Source of the DNA: Cloeon dipterum | Taxonomy: Eukaryota; Arthropoda; Insecta; Ephemeroptera; Baetidae | Assembly: GCF_949628265.1 (NCBI RefSeq) | Contig: NC_088788.1 | Span: forward strand, 2,232,001 to 2,296,000 | DNA: 64,000 nucleotides | Direction of reading: 5' to 3' | Part shown: piece after piece, positions 12,301 through 22,018 of the stretch | Numbering within the stretch: the first letter of the stretch is position 1 | Layout of the letters: every line of letters starts with the position of its first letter | Notes under the pieces: model-generated | What the model was told of the DNA's origin: nothing | The model's database searches: none | Seen by the model: only the letters and a program-made list of their open reading frames with translations | Position numbers and translations under genes: made by a program

Positions 12301-12961
12301 CGTGGAAGAAACGAGCGTGGAGTGGAGAACGCACTTCTCTCTCTCGCTATCCATCCTTGCAAATTGAAACTCGATACGCGAAACAATAATGCTGTTTCTT
12401 GTTTGTGCACAAGCAGCTTAATAATTATTTGTCTTGTTCGTGTTATTGAGATTGAAAATTAAATCTGAGGACGTAGGCAGCAGAGGGGCTCGAGCTTTGG
12501 TTGATAATTAATTTGACAAACACGTCGTTGCGAGTTAGGACGGAAGAACCCGTTACGCTCATTCAGAATGTCCTACACACTTGAATAATAATTTTTAAAA
12601 TTATTTAAATTGCATTTGAAAATATTATTATTATAAAACGACAGTTAATGCCAATAGAAAAACGGAAAACACGAGAAAAATTAAATAATAAAAATGTAAA
12701 ATAAAATAATTACATAGATAAAAAATAAAACAAAATTGCTTTTAAACCGAACCTTTTGTAATTTTTGTGCTGCCGTGCTATATTTTATAATTAAAAATAC
12801 GAATTTTAATTTAAATAAATTTTCGGATTTTCCGGATTTTCAAAAGCCGACGCTGAAATTCGAAACGTCAACGGTCGAAAGGCAAAAAGTGAACTCACGA
12901 CGTAATCGCGGACTAGGTTGTGGAAAATTTGCTCCTCTTCCGTCGTCTCCTCATCTTCCAT
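3371..12961 (-). CDS. LMBR1: LMBR1/LMBR1L-type polytopic membrane protein
   Basis: Ten minus-strand exons (12899-12961, 6658-6779, 6349-6592, 5606-5732, 5484-5552, 5009-5416, 4794-4948, 4501-4735, 3546-3702, 3371-3488) join in frame to 565 residues. Family landmarks occur in order: MEDEETTEEEQIFHNLVRDY, ISLLLFLSLIGASWCLVKRY, LPISIVSNEVLL, YYIQWLNSSLIQGLW, FTESEGFVG, LWSYYLPFIYSCVSFMGVLL, CTPVGLVQLF, NLDLLGEFGQVEWLG. The family (limb region 1 / lipocalin-interacting membrane receptor) has about nine membrane spans, and its vertebrate members are linked to ligand uptake and Wnt signalling. Vertebrate members are near 490 residues; the excess sits mainly in exon 6, whose cytosolic loop is enlarged with a CDTPRRRRCMSDNEDED segment. 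Intron 1 is 6.1 kb and holds two inverted copies of repeat C; introns 3 and 8 hold repeats A/B and E. The start is a good ATG in exon 1, although an upstream in-frame ATG lies at 13045. Confidence 0.95.
3785..4480. repeat. Repeat family E, copy 1 (LMBR1 intron 8)
   Basis: This is a 0.7 kb non-coding repeat homologous to 45080-46195 and 26560-27685. Shared blocks are a GGGGCCCAGGCGGGGCCC palindromic start, GGTACCAATCGATGCCCCT, a long T/A-rich body, GGTCTCGGACGGGGCT, and a terminal CAGGGTACC then GACCTGAGATC. I saw no coding frame and could not define terminal repeats. Confidence 0.75.
5868..6260. mobile_element. Fold-back element A, copy 1, apparently interrupted by element B
   Basis: The left part (AAGAACGCCAGCGACCAATC) and right part (CTCCGCTGTGGCGCTGCTGT) match the arms of the copies at 50232 and 55587. 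Between them, near 5935-6000, is CCAATCAGCGTCAAGGA plus AGCAGAATTCTT, which belongs to family B. It lies in LMBR1 intron 3. No coding capacity. Confidence 0.6.
8304..8863 (-). mobile_element. Non-autonomous element C, copy 1 (LMBR1 intron 1)
   Basis: A 560 bp element has ends related to CACTGGGGTCCGG: CACCGGGGTCCGG on the left and CCGGACCCCAGTG on the right. Inside, GCGATCTGTGTTGGTTCCCG and TATGGCGTCGAAA occur twice, about 230 bp apart, and there are several TGCGCATGC/GCATGCGCAG sites. It is in the opposite orientation to copy 2 at 11065. No open frame. Confidence 0.8.
11065..11545 (+). mobile_element. Non-autonomous element C, copy 2 (LMBR1 intron 1)
   Basis: This 481 bp relative of copies 1 and 3 starts CACCGGGGGACAGG and ends CCCGGCCCCCAGTG. 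It lacks most of the first internal duplicate found in the others. The block from TATGGCGTCGAAA through TTTTGTTACATTTCCATTGG to GCGCGTCGCGTGAA is shared with both other copies. Confidence 0.8.
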
Positions 12962-13479
12962 GACCTTTTCCTCGAATGACCACGGCGTGTTGGTGCGTTT
13001 TACGGCGCCATGGCGCCGAAAAAAGGCTCGATCAACTAATCGCAACGATCAATGTCACCGACAGCTGAATGTTTTTGTAGTACGTCCTATTAGATGGGCG
13101 TCTTTCTCACATCTGGCTGAGGCTGATGAAATTTGCCTCCTAACCTTTCACGCTACCCTCTTTGGCGCTGTAGTCGCGGGATCTGAATTTTGAGCCGAAT
13201 GGCGCGAAAACAACCAAGGACCAAGGCATCGTGAGCATCAAGTTGATTGAGTTTTCAATTTTGAGCTCATTTCAGCACTTAATTTGGTGATTTTACTGAA
13301 TTAAACTGTCAATTAATTGAAATTCATGTATTAAAATGAAATATTTTGCCTCATTCATTCTTGTAGACTTTTGTTTTACCGTAAAATTTCCCTCCCGCAA
13401 GAATCCTGCTGCTCCTTGTTCTGCAACCGATTACCGACGCGCGTGTAACCGATTGTTTGGTGTCTAATTTTCCTAATTT
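12962..13479. other. Spacer upstream of LMBR1
   Basis: It contains the LMBR1 5' flank, with a small GC-rich patch at 12980-13020 that includes an in-frame upstream ATG at 13045 on the minus strand. I see no other gene. The stretch merges into repeat B at 13480. Confidence 0.4.
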
Positions 13480-13812
13480 TGCAGTTAAAGAGTTGATCTA
13501 TCGATCTTTATTCGCAGAAACACACCTAAAGCTGATTTAAAAGCAAGCGAAAACACTGTAATCGGAGACAGCAGCAGTAAGAATTCTTGGCTAAAAAATT
13601 CTTTGACGCTGATTGGCTCAAATGTATCGTGTTGCGCGGGAGCTGCTAAGCATGTTTGCGGCAGCCAATCAGCGTTGAGGTTTTGAGCAAAAAATTCTTA
13701 CTGCTGTCTCTGATTTAACGAGTGTTTTCACTCGCTTTTAAATCACTTAAAATCAACTGTTAATAAGTTTCTGTGATTCTAAATCGATCAACTACATAAT
13801 TCTTTAGCTGCA
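13480..13812. mobile_element. Fold-back element B, copy 1
   Basis: An imperfect palindrome whose arms carry AGCAGTAAGAATTCTTGGCT, ACGCTGATTGGCTC on the left and CAGCCAATCAGCGTTGAGG, AAAAATTCTTACTGCTG on the right, around a GCGCGGGAGCTGCT centre. At least seven further copies occur in the window. It sits between the LMBR1 start and the SMYD4 stop. Confidence 0.8.
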
Positions 13813-14238
13813 AGTAGACATCAAACAATTGGTATTTTGCTCATCGGTATAGCAGGATACCAAAGACATTAAACATAAGGATTTGTATGGGAGGAAAAAG
13901 GAAAAATTCGGCGACTTTATATCAAATAGCGGCGTGTTAAAAATTCCATATTTTGTTTATTTAACAATCATTTTATTAAATGTTAGCCAAAACAACTATT
14001 AAGGCAAGTTTATTACAGCATTGATCACCGTTGTCCACGTTTGAGATTCACAATTATTCACAAATTGATACAAAATATTTGATCGATTCACAGCGAAATG
14101 CTTAAAAATAATTAGAGGGATTAACAACCCGGTCAGGTCAATTTGAGTATACTACACAACACAATTAATTAACAGAATATTAATCTCATTAATAAATAAT
14201 TGGCACTTATAAGTTTAAGGCAAAAAGCGACTAGTTTG

Positions 14239-16196
14239 TTAGACATAATAGAAATTCCCCTGTTTGGCGAAGTTTTGTTTAGCTATTTCTTGGCAACAGT
14301 TGAATTCTTGGCACAGGCGGGCGTTGTTTTCTTGCAGAAATTTGATGTGGCGAAAAATCTGTTGGTTAGTGCCCGCAGGGACGTCTTCCCCGGCCAAGCA
14401 TTTTTTGATCAAAACCTGCAGCTTTTCAGATTCATCTTGAACGAGATTTTTATTCAACGGCAAACTCGGCAGGTCCTGGTGCAGAGGCCAGGATTGAGAG
14501 CACGCTTCGCAGGCACAATCGAAAAGGTACTGAGAACGCAAATGCGTCTGCCGAGACTCCTTCGGGTGGACGGCAAAGTGGAAGCCGTAGTTGTCCAAGA
14601 TTTCGGACCCTTTGGCGATGAACTTGATGGCTCTGAGGACGGCCGTGTTTCCGTGCGAGTGGCGCACCACGTTTGGGTCGCACGAGTGGTTCAAAAGGCT
14701 GAGGCAAGCGTAGGCGGCGGCTCCGATTTCCAAGCTCATCGGCACGTCGTTCTCCCGCTTCGAGAGGACGGTTTCGGATATTTCATGGGCGTTGCAAGGC
14801 AAGTTCTGCAGCAGTCTCAAAAGGAGTCCTCCAATAAGAGGCGATTCTAATTTCAGGCATTTCATCAGGCAAGCGGCCATGAGACTTCTTTTGAACAGAT
14901 CAGACACGCTTCGGCACTCGGTGTTACCGATCAAGTGATAAATCGGCACGAATTCCAGCGAATTGTACTGCTTTTGTTCGTTAAATCCCAGGGTACGAGG
15001 ATCTCCAGGAATATTCGCATCATTTTCAAGGAACCTGCACAAAAAATCCAGGCTGGTCATGGTCAGGATTCGGACGGCAAGAAGGGACATTTTGCCCATG
15101 TCCAGCTGCAGCAAGTTGGACATAATCTGGCATTCTTGGTGGTGGTATTTTCCGTTGGCACTTTCGAGACAAACTTCCCCACAGAACATGGCCTAAAATT
15201 ATTTAATTAGAAATAAATAAATAAATAATCTTGTGATTTAAATTCTTACATTCACACAGTCAGGACAGGGGATGAGAGAGGCGCAGCGCTTCAGGCAGTA
15301 TCCACAGTGGCTTGTCAGAAATTCAGGCAGAAGAATCCAAGAGTACGGCTCCTCGACAATTATCACATCACCTGATTTTGAGAGAAAATTGATTGAGATC
15401 AGAAATTTAATATCGTGAAGCACTCACCAGGTTCGATGTCTCTGCCTGCAGTAAGATGCCTGCCCATTTGGTGAGAGTACTCGATGTCCACACACTTGGA
15501 GGCGCAGAGGATTTCGCTGTGTGGTCCATACGACTTGCTCGGCAGCTCCGTTTCAGTTTTCTTCTCTTCAAGTCCGCGTTCCGCCTTTCTCAGGTTGTTG
15601 CATTCTCTAATCAAACTGGCAATGACCTTCCGCTGCTCCACACGTTTTTCCTCGTTCAAATCTGAAAGCTGCAGCTGCTTTTCGGCCTTTGCGAGGGTTT
15701 GAATGGCCTCTTTGAAGTCCCCGAGGGCCTTGTAGCATTCTCCCAGGCGGATCATCAGCTTGTATTTAGAGTTTTCGGGAAATTCCAGGCACAACGCTCG
15801 ACGGACATCCAAGATGCATTCTGTGTACTTGTTCAGGGACTTCAAAACGGCAGACCGATTGCCGAAAGCCAAAGCCAGTGCTTTCGAGGAGGCGGGGGCG
15901 TAGAGGATGCTTTTTGTGTAAAGTTCCAGTGCTTCCAGATCTCGTTTCTTTTTGAATTTGTCATTGCCAGCTTCTCTCAGAGAGCACGAAATGGACTCGG
16001 ACTTTTCTGCGTTGTTAGCAAAGCCATCAAACTGGAAAATATCATTCAAAAGAGGCTCTACGAACGAGTACCGCTCAGAGTCGGTGGACAGTGCTGCAAA
16101 TTGTTTGGACGTCGTTTCCACCGTTCCCGCCGCCTTCAGTCTTGAGCAAATCGCGCCGAATATATTTTCAAAGTTTGTTTCCTTGGTGGTACCCAT
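14239..16196 (-). CDS. SMYD4: SMYD4-type SET and MYND domain protein
   Basis: Three minus-strand exons (15428-16196, 15250-15371, 14239-15192) join to 614 residues. An N-terminal TPR-like helical region (GNDKFKKKRDLEALELYTKS, about residues 60-180) is followed by the first SET segment (GRHLTAGRDIEPGDVIIVEE). A MYND zinc finger follows at about 279-318, with the eight ligands CGYC, CPDC, CGEVC and HHQEC. The SET core is NHSCDPN (465-471) and NYG (498-500), with post-SET cysteines in LFDCACEAC. The key AdoMet-binding motifs are intact, so a protein-lysine methyltransferase is plausible; substrates are not shown by sequence. Human SMYD4 is about 800 residues and has C-terminal TPRs that are largely missing here. 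A second ATG four codons upstream (16208) is possible. The gene is divergent from RAD54B across about 630 bases. Confidence 0.93.
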
Positions 16197-16828
16197 TGAT
16201 CTGCGCAAAACTGCTCTTTTCTGTCTCTTTCTTAGACAGATTTAAGCAGACGTCTCAAGCACGGCCAACTCTCACCGATGTTTCGCATCCTTGTTTATCA
16301 ATGTGTTTCGCCAGACATCCGCAAAGGCGCTATTGTCACGCGGCTAGGCCAATCAGAGAGCCTGTCGCTGTGAACTTTCGAAAGGGCGCCAAAGCAACAC
16401 TTGCGCGCCAGCCAGCTGTCAGCTGATGAGCTGAAGATTGAAAAGGCGAGAATGAGGAATGAGCCAGACAAAACTGATATATAATTAACGGAAGAAAACA
16501 AACTTCACATCTGAAGACAAGGATCATACATAATAATTCATAATTCCATCTCGGATTTGGAGTTTCCCGAATTGTGGTAGGTTGGAAAAATCGTAAAATT
16601 AAAAAATCATTAGAGGAACATTAATATGATACATGCATAACCTCGATAATATTATTTTGTAAAAGCTAATGTTATGTTCTTAAACGAATTTTAAGTTCGA
16701 AATCATGCATTTTTTGAGAATTTCTTGCGATTTATGTAATAGAAAAAAAATTAATACCTCTCTTTGCTTACAGCTTCCTCAAAATCTAGATATTCGTGTC
16801 TGTAACACTCGCCAAACGCTATAGAAAA
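16197..16828. promoter_or_regulatory. Shared SMYD4 / RAD54B divergent promoter region
   Basis: About 630 bases separate the two opposed start codons. No coding frame here is supported. It must hold both 5' UTRs and core promoters. A CCAAT-type block (GGCCAATCAGAGAG) lies near 16348. Promoter function is inferred from gene layout only. Confidence 0.5.
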
Positions 16829-19800
16829 ATGAGGCGGTCCAGTGCTCCTTCAGCTTTGCGTAACAAAAACCCAGCTTCAATTTTGCCGTCGTCTCGTCAG
16901 GAACTAAATAGGCCAAAAAATGTGCCCAAAATTCCCACAAGCATTGGTACATAAATTAGAGCCACAATTTTTTAATTTTTATTAAATCATTTAATGATTT
17001 TGCAGACGAACTTGACGATGGATCAATCGGTGGCTGTGATACCAATAAGCGCAGCGCCAGCAGAATTTTGAGATTGCTCGGAGGGAACGATGCCCCAGGA
17101 AATGGGAACTCTTCGTCTGCAAGGAACTTGCCACCTGCTGGAACAGTTCGAATTGATTGCAAAGATTCAGGCGCTGCGGTAGACGAGAAAAGGTTCAAAA
17201 GCCAACTATCCTGTTATTAATTTACATCAATGAAAAATTTTATAGAATATTTGAGGCTGTCTACAGAAAAATGCAAACAAAGAAGCACAAGACTTGGGAA
17301 GGAGACGGCACGGTCGAAGTTTCTGGCAGGAGTGTTGTGTTAAAGGTATTTAAGTGTGTCAGTCCTGCTGCGTTAATCGAATTAATTTAAATTTTGAAAG
17401 GATGAAAATGGAAAAGAAATGGGAAGAATCTCCAAGGTGAAGGATGATGTAGTGCTGGAAGAGGGTACGCAACTCGTGATTGGCGGGAAGGAAGTTGAGG
17501 TGATAAAAAACGAAATAATTATTTAATCTAAAGATATAAATTTAAATTAAATAATAATTGCAGTTCTTGGGGCTTTTGAGCAAAGTGGCAAGTGCGGTGC
17601 AGGAGAAAAGAAAGCCTGACGCAAGCTTTGCTCAAAACCAACCAGCTAGAAAAAGATTTCAATTGAACCGAGAAGACGACAAAAACGAAGAGTGGTATCT
17701 TGAAATGCCGAAGCCGAACCACAGCCATCAGGTACCGGAGGATGACGATAGTGACTCTTTCTTGTAAATTAATAAACTGTTAAAAACACAACATGAGGGC
17801 GGTGTTTCCTTTCAGTCCGCATTCAACCCCCATGGCCTTCCGATCAACACCGTCACGGTCGACGGCTTCTTGGCGAGACACTTGAGACCGCACCAAAGGG
17901 ACGGCGTCACGTTCATGTTCCAGTGTTTGATGGGCATGACTGGCGATGAGCCAGGAAAATTCCACGGCTTGCTCCTGGCCGACGAAATGGGTCTCGGCAA
18001 AACCATCCAGTGCATCGCACTCATTTGGTAATAAATAATTTACGCTTAAACTACTCATTGTCAGTTATAAAAATTAATCCAAACAGGACTCTGATGAAGC
18101 AGAACGTTTATGGGCGAGACCCTGCCATCAGGCGCGTGCTGATCGTCACTCCAAGCTCTCTTGTTAAGAATTGGGACAGGGAAATCATCCACTGGCTCAA
18201 AATCCACCGGCTGCGAGTGTTCGTCGTCGGAGATGTAAGCTGCTCGGCTCGGTCTTACTTGTTTTTATTTTTTTAAATATTTAAATTAAATTACCCTCTT
18301 TTTGCCAAGTAAATTGAAAGAAATGAACGTTTTTCCAGCAAAAACTGAAAGATTACGGTACAACAAGGCAGGATCCTGTTGTTATTTGCTCGTACGAAGC
18401 GCTCGTGCGCAACATTGAGCGTGTCAGTCAGCTCCGTTGGGACTTGATGATTTGCGACGAGGCGCACAGGATCAAAAACCCAAACACAAAGACTTCCCAA
18501 GTGTGAACCATTTAATTAGAATAAAAAGTTGATTAATTTGAAATTTTAGGAGCTGCGGCGCGTTCCGTGCAAGCATAAAATCCTTTTGACCGGCAGCCCG
18601 TGCCAGAACAACATGATGGAATATTTTGAACTGTTGGACTTTGCAAATCCAGGAGTGCTTGGCACTAGGAAAGGTAAAATGACTTTTTCGGGAGCCAGTT
18701 TTCTTTCCATTTGATGAGATAGATCGGTCGATGCAGGTCAATTTTTATTTTACAGAAGTTTTTTACTCAACGAATAATAATTAAAAATTTACAAAGGCTG
18801 GAACTAATCCTTGTGGGGAATTACTTTTATTTAATTGACCCACAGATCAATTTTTATCTTTGAACTGTGTTTCAAAACCAACTTTCAGTTAAATTGAGTG
18901 AAAACTATTTTTAAAAATATTAAAAAAAAATCCTGTTCAGAATTTTCGGCGCAGTTTGCTGGCCCGATCGAGCGAAGCAACCTGGCCGACTGCAGCGAAG
19001 ACGAGAAGGAGCTGGGCAAAGAGCGAAAGGAAGAATTGCTTAGATTGACTGCGCCCTTTGTGCTCGGCCGGCCCGCAGAAATCAACCTGAAGTACCTGCC
19101 ACCAAAGCAAGACCTGATCGTTTTCTGTGCTCCCAGCCCCCTCCAGGTATAGGTATGCTCTAATTTGTATTGTACTAGTTTTTACCCTATAAATTATTTA
19201 GGAGGAGCTGTACAAATCAGCCTTGGGCTTTTTCTGGGGCGACGATGAAGTCTGGAGAGAAATGGACATTGCCACTGTGAACAGGAATGCGCTGGGCGCC
19301 ATCACCAGCCTTCGGCAGGTCTGCAGCCACCCCAGCCTGCTCAAAGTCAGGCCTGACGACGCTGAAAATGACTTGGTACGTTTTAAAAGGGGAAATATCT
19401 GAGCTTAAAGACACCAAGTTTGATGAAATCGAAAATTTACAAACAATTTAACTCAGGGTCACGTCAGGTCCAGACCCTGAAGGTTAATTTTCACCTTCCT
19501 AGGTCCACCCTAGGCCCTCATGTTGTGTTTCTAAGCAAATGAAATGCGAAAATAATATTTTTGACGTACAAGAGGCGAATTAGAGTAAGTTTTAATTTTT
19601 CAAATTTGAATTACAGCAAAACTGTTGCAATTGCACTTTTGAAACTTGGTGAGCTTGTTCAGAATTTCACGGGCTACATTTCAGCCCTTTACCCCGAAAA
19701 AATCGGAGGAGGTTATCATCCCTTAATTTTTAATTTTCGAAAAAAGGTTGCGAAAGGTGACCTTGCCCTTCGACCTGCAAATTTTTTGTAAATTTAAAAG

Positions 19801-21083
19801 TTGTTCCGCATTGAAAACTAAGTTAGGCAGTGAAAATTTCAAGGCGATATTTTAACGCAATCAAGAGTTACATTCCATCATTCATTCACACAATCCAATT
19901 TTCGGATTTTTGTTAAAAGGGGAGGCTGCGGCAGTTCTTGCAGCAAGAGTTGCGGGAAGGAGAGGCCACCTGTGATTTCATCGAGATGTCTGGAAAACTG
20001 ACGGTTGTTGCTGGCATTCTCGGCTTTTTGCACGAGGCGAATCGAGAAAAAATGCTGAGAAACCAAAAGGGGCAGACGGACCGAGTGCTCATCGTTTCCT
20101 ATTTTGTTGAAGTAAATAATCAAATTATTTTTCCCCCTTTGTTTTCAAACTCTTTTATAGACCCTGAACGTGCTGCAGAAAATGTGTGAGCTGCAGCACT
20201 TCTCATTCAGCAGAATCGACGGACAGGTGCCTTCGAGGGACAGAATGAAAATCGTCACAGACTTCAACAACCCGAACTCGTCCACTTGTAACGCGTTTTA
20301 CTCATTTCTCATTTTTATTTATCTTAATATTTCCTCTGCTTTGAATAGTTGTGATGCTGCTGAGCGCCAAAGCTGGAGGGACTGGTCTCAACCTAGACGG
20401 CGCCTCCAGAGTGATTCTCTTTGATTTGGACTGGAACCCAGCGAGCGACGCCCAGTCCCTCGCGAGGGTGTGGCGAGGCCGACAGAAGAGGCCAGTCATC
20501 ACTTACAGGTGCGAATTAATCGAATTTAATTACGATTTTTTTAATTCAAGCTGGTTTTTGCAGACTCCTCACCTCTGGCAGCATCGAGGAAAAGATTTTC
20601 CAGCGGCAGATTCAGAAAACTGGAAACGATCTATCGAAAAACTCAAAATCCGGACTGAAATTTACCAAGCAGGAGCTCAAGGTGATAATTGGCACGATTT
20701 AAATAGGATTTAAATTTATGTATTATTCAGGATTTGTTTTCGTACACCCCTGAGAAGAGTGGAACAAACCTAACCCACTCGATCTTGAACTGTGATTGCG
20801 CTTGTGATGGCAAAAATGTTGCTTGGAATCAAAAGAATTTGCACAACGGTGACCAGGAAGACGACAAGCTTGAGTGTCGATTCCCTCACATCAATGAGTT
20901 GGCCCTGTGGAAGCACATTACCAGTGACAACTTTGAGCAGCAACTGCTTGATGTGAGTGAATAGCAGATAAAAAGATAAGCCCTCTTATTTTTAATCTTC
21001 CCGCATTTCAGGATCTCAACGTCACATTTGCTTCCGGGGTCATTACCTTCATTTTTGGTTCGGAGCTCCTTTTCCAGGGATAG
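16829..21083 (+). CDS. RAD54B: RAD54B homologue, SNF2-family DNA translocase
   Basis: Seventeen exons (16829-16946, 17006-17192, 17246-17345, 17401-17499, 17564-17731, 17816-18027, 18087-18234, 18339-18500, 18550-18673, 18941-19146, 19202-19375, 19920-20111, 20161-20287, 20349-20508, 20564-20681, 20731-20952, 21012-21083) join in frame to 862 residues. RAD54B marks include the MRRSSAPS start, [28 protein letters not shown] and a closing [22 protein letters not shown]54B remodels RAD51-DNA in homologous recombination. Walker A is ADEMGLGKT (279-287), motif II DEAH (384-387), motif [12 protein letters not shown]. Three blocks depart from the family: LTGSPCQN (411-418), FVLGRPAEI (479-487) where RR is usual, and RVWRGRQ (712-718) where RVWRDGQ is usual. 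No stop or frameshift interrupts it, so it is probably expressed, but the motor may be altered. Confidence 0.93.
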
Positions 21084-22018
21084 ATTAAGGAGGAAAGGAC
21101 TGTTTTATTTTGAGTGCCAACGATTTTGTTGCTAATCAGTTGATCTGTGAAATAAAAATGGTTTATTTTGAATTAAAAGATTAAAAAAAATCGATTTTTT
21201 TCATAATTCTGAAACAAAAATTTTAAAATGAATTATTTCCGCTCTTTTGATCTTGCAATTTATATTTCTGAAAATAATACAGTATTTCAAATGGATGTAG
21301 ACAATATAACAATAAAACTTATAAATTTAGAGTGTCCTCTGGGGTTCGTGCTTCGTGCGTGCCAAGAATTTTTTGAATAATTAATTCAGTTACAATAAAG
21401 TGATGACTCCTGAAATAACTTGGTTTCGCCCGTGGGACTAGAAATAAACAGATTATAGGTCTCGTGCGGCCATGCACTTTGCGGTTTTCCCTCTGCAATT
21501 CTGCATTCTTTCACGTGCGTCTTCACGTTTTTTAAGTCTGCACAGTGTGTGGGTAGATGGAATGACGAATTCGCGCACGTTCCCCCACTCCCGCCCGCTG
21601 GCGACTGCTGGCGACCCCAGCGCCTCCACGCGATTACTCTCTCAAACCATCTATTCATATTGTAAATTGTATGTCAGCTGCTGTTGCTTTCGAAAGGCTG
21701 CAAAACACTCGCTCGCTCACGTCTTTTGGGACTCGCTTCCCGGATTTCGAGTCTTCTTCCGTCGCACCGAATTTATTCCTCTACCCCACCGACATGTGGA
21801 CTAGATGATACGCCCGTGAGGCCCTATTTGCTGTGATCAAGGTGAATTCAGGTCGCCCGCCCGCCCGCACGCCGAGCAGCCTTTATTGTAATCAGATTAG
21901 CAGGGCTGCAATTTGATCTGTCGTACACACACGGACCGATTGATTCACCCCCTTGTTGCGCGTCCTATGTATCATACTCTTTTATTGGGTGCTTTGCAGA
22001 TACCTCGACGGCCGGATT
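21084..22018. other. RAD54B 3' flank and ARL5 5' region
   Basis: AATAAA-type signals lie near 21150 and 21310. Around 21960-22015 a pyrimidine-rich tract ending GCTTTGCAG precedes the ARL5 start, so an upstream non-coding ARL5 exon is likely. No protein-coding exon or recurrent repeat was recognised. Confidence 0.4.

Noticed and set aside
14200-14850. 216-codon plus-strand frame
   Set aside because: It lies fully antisense to the SMYD4 SET exon, whose protein is clearly recognisable.
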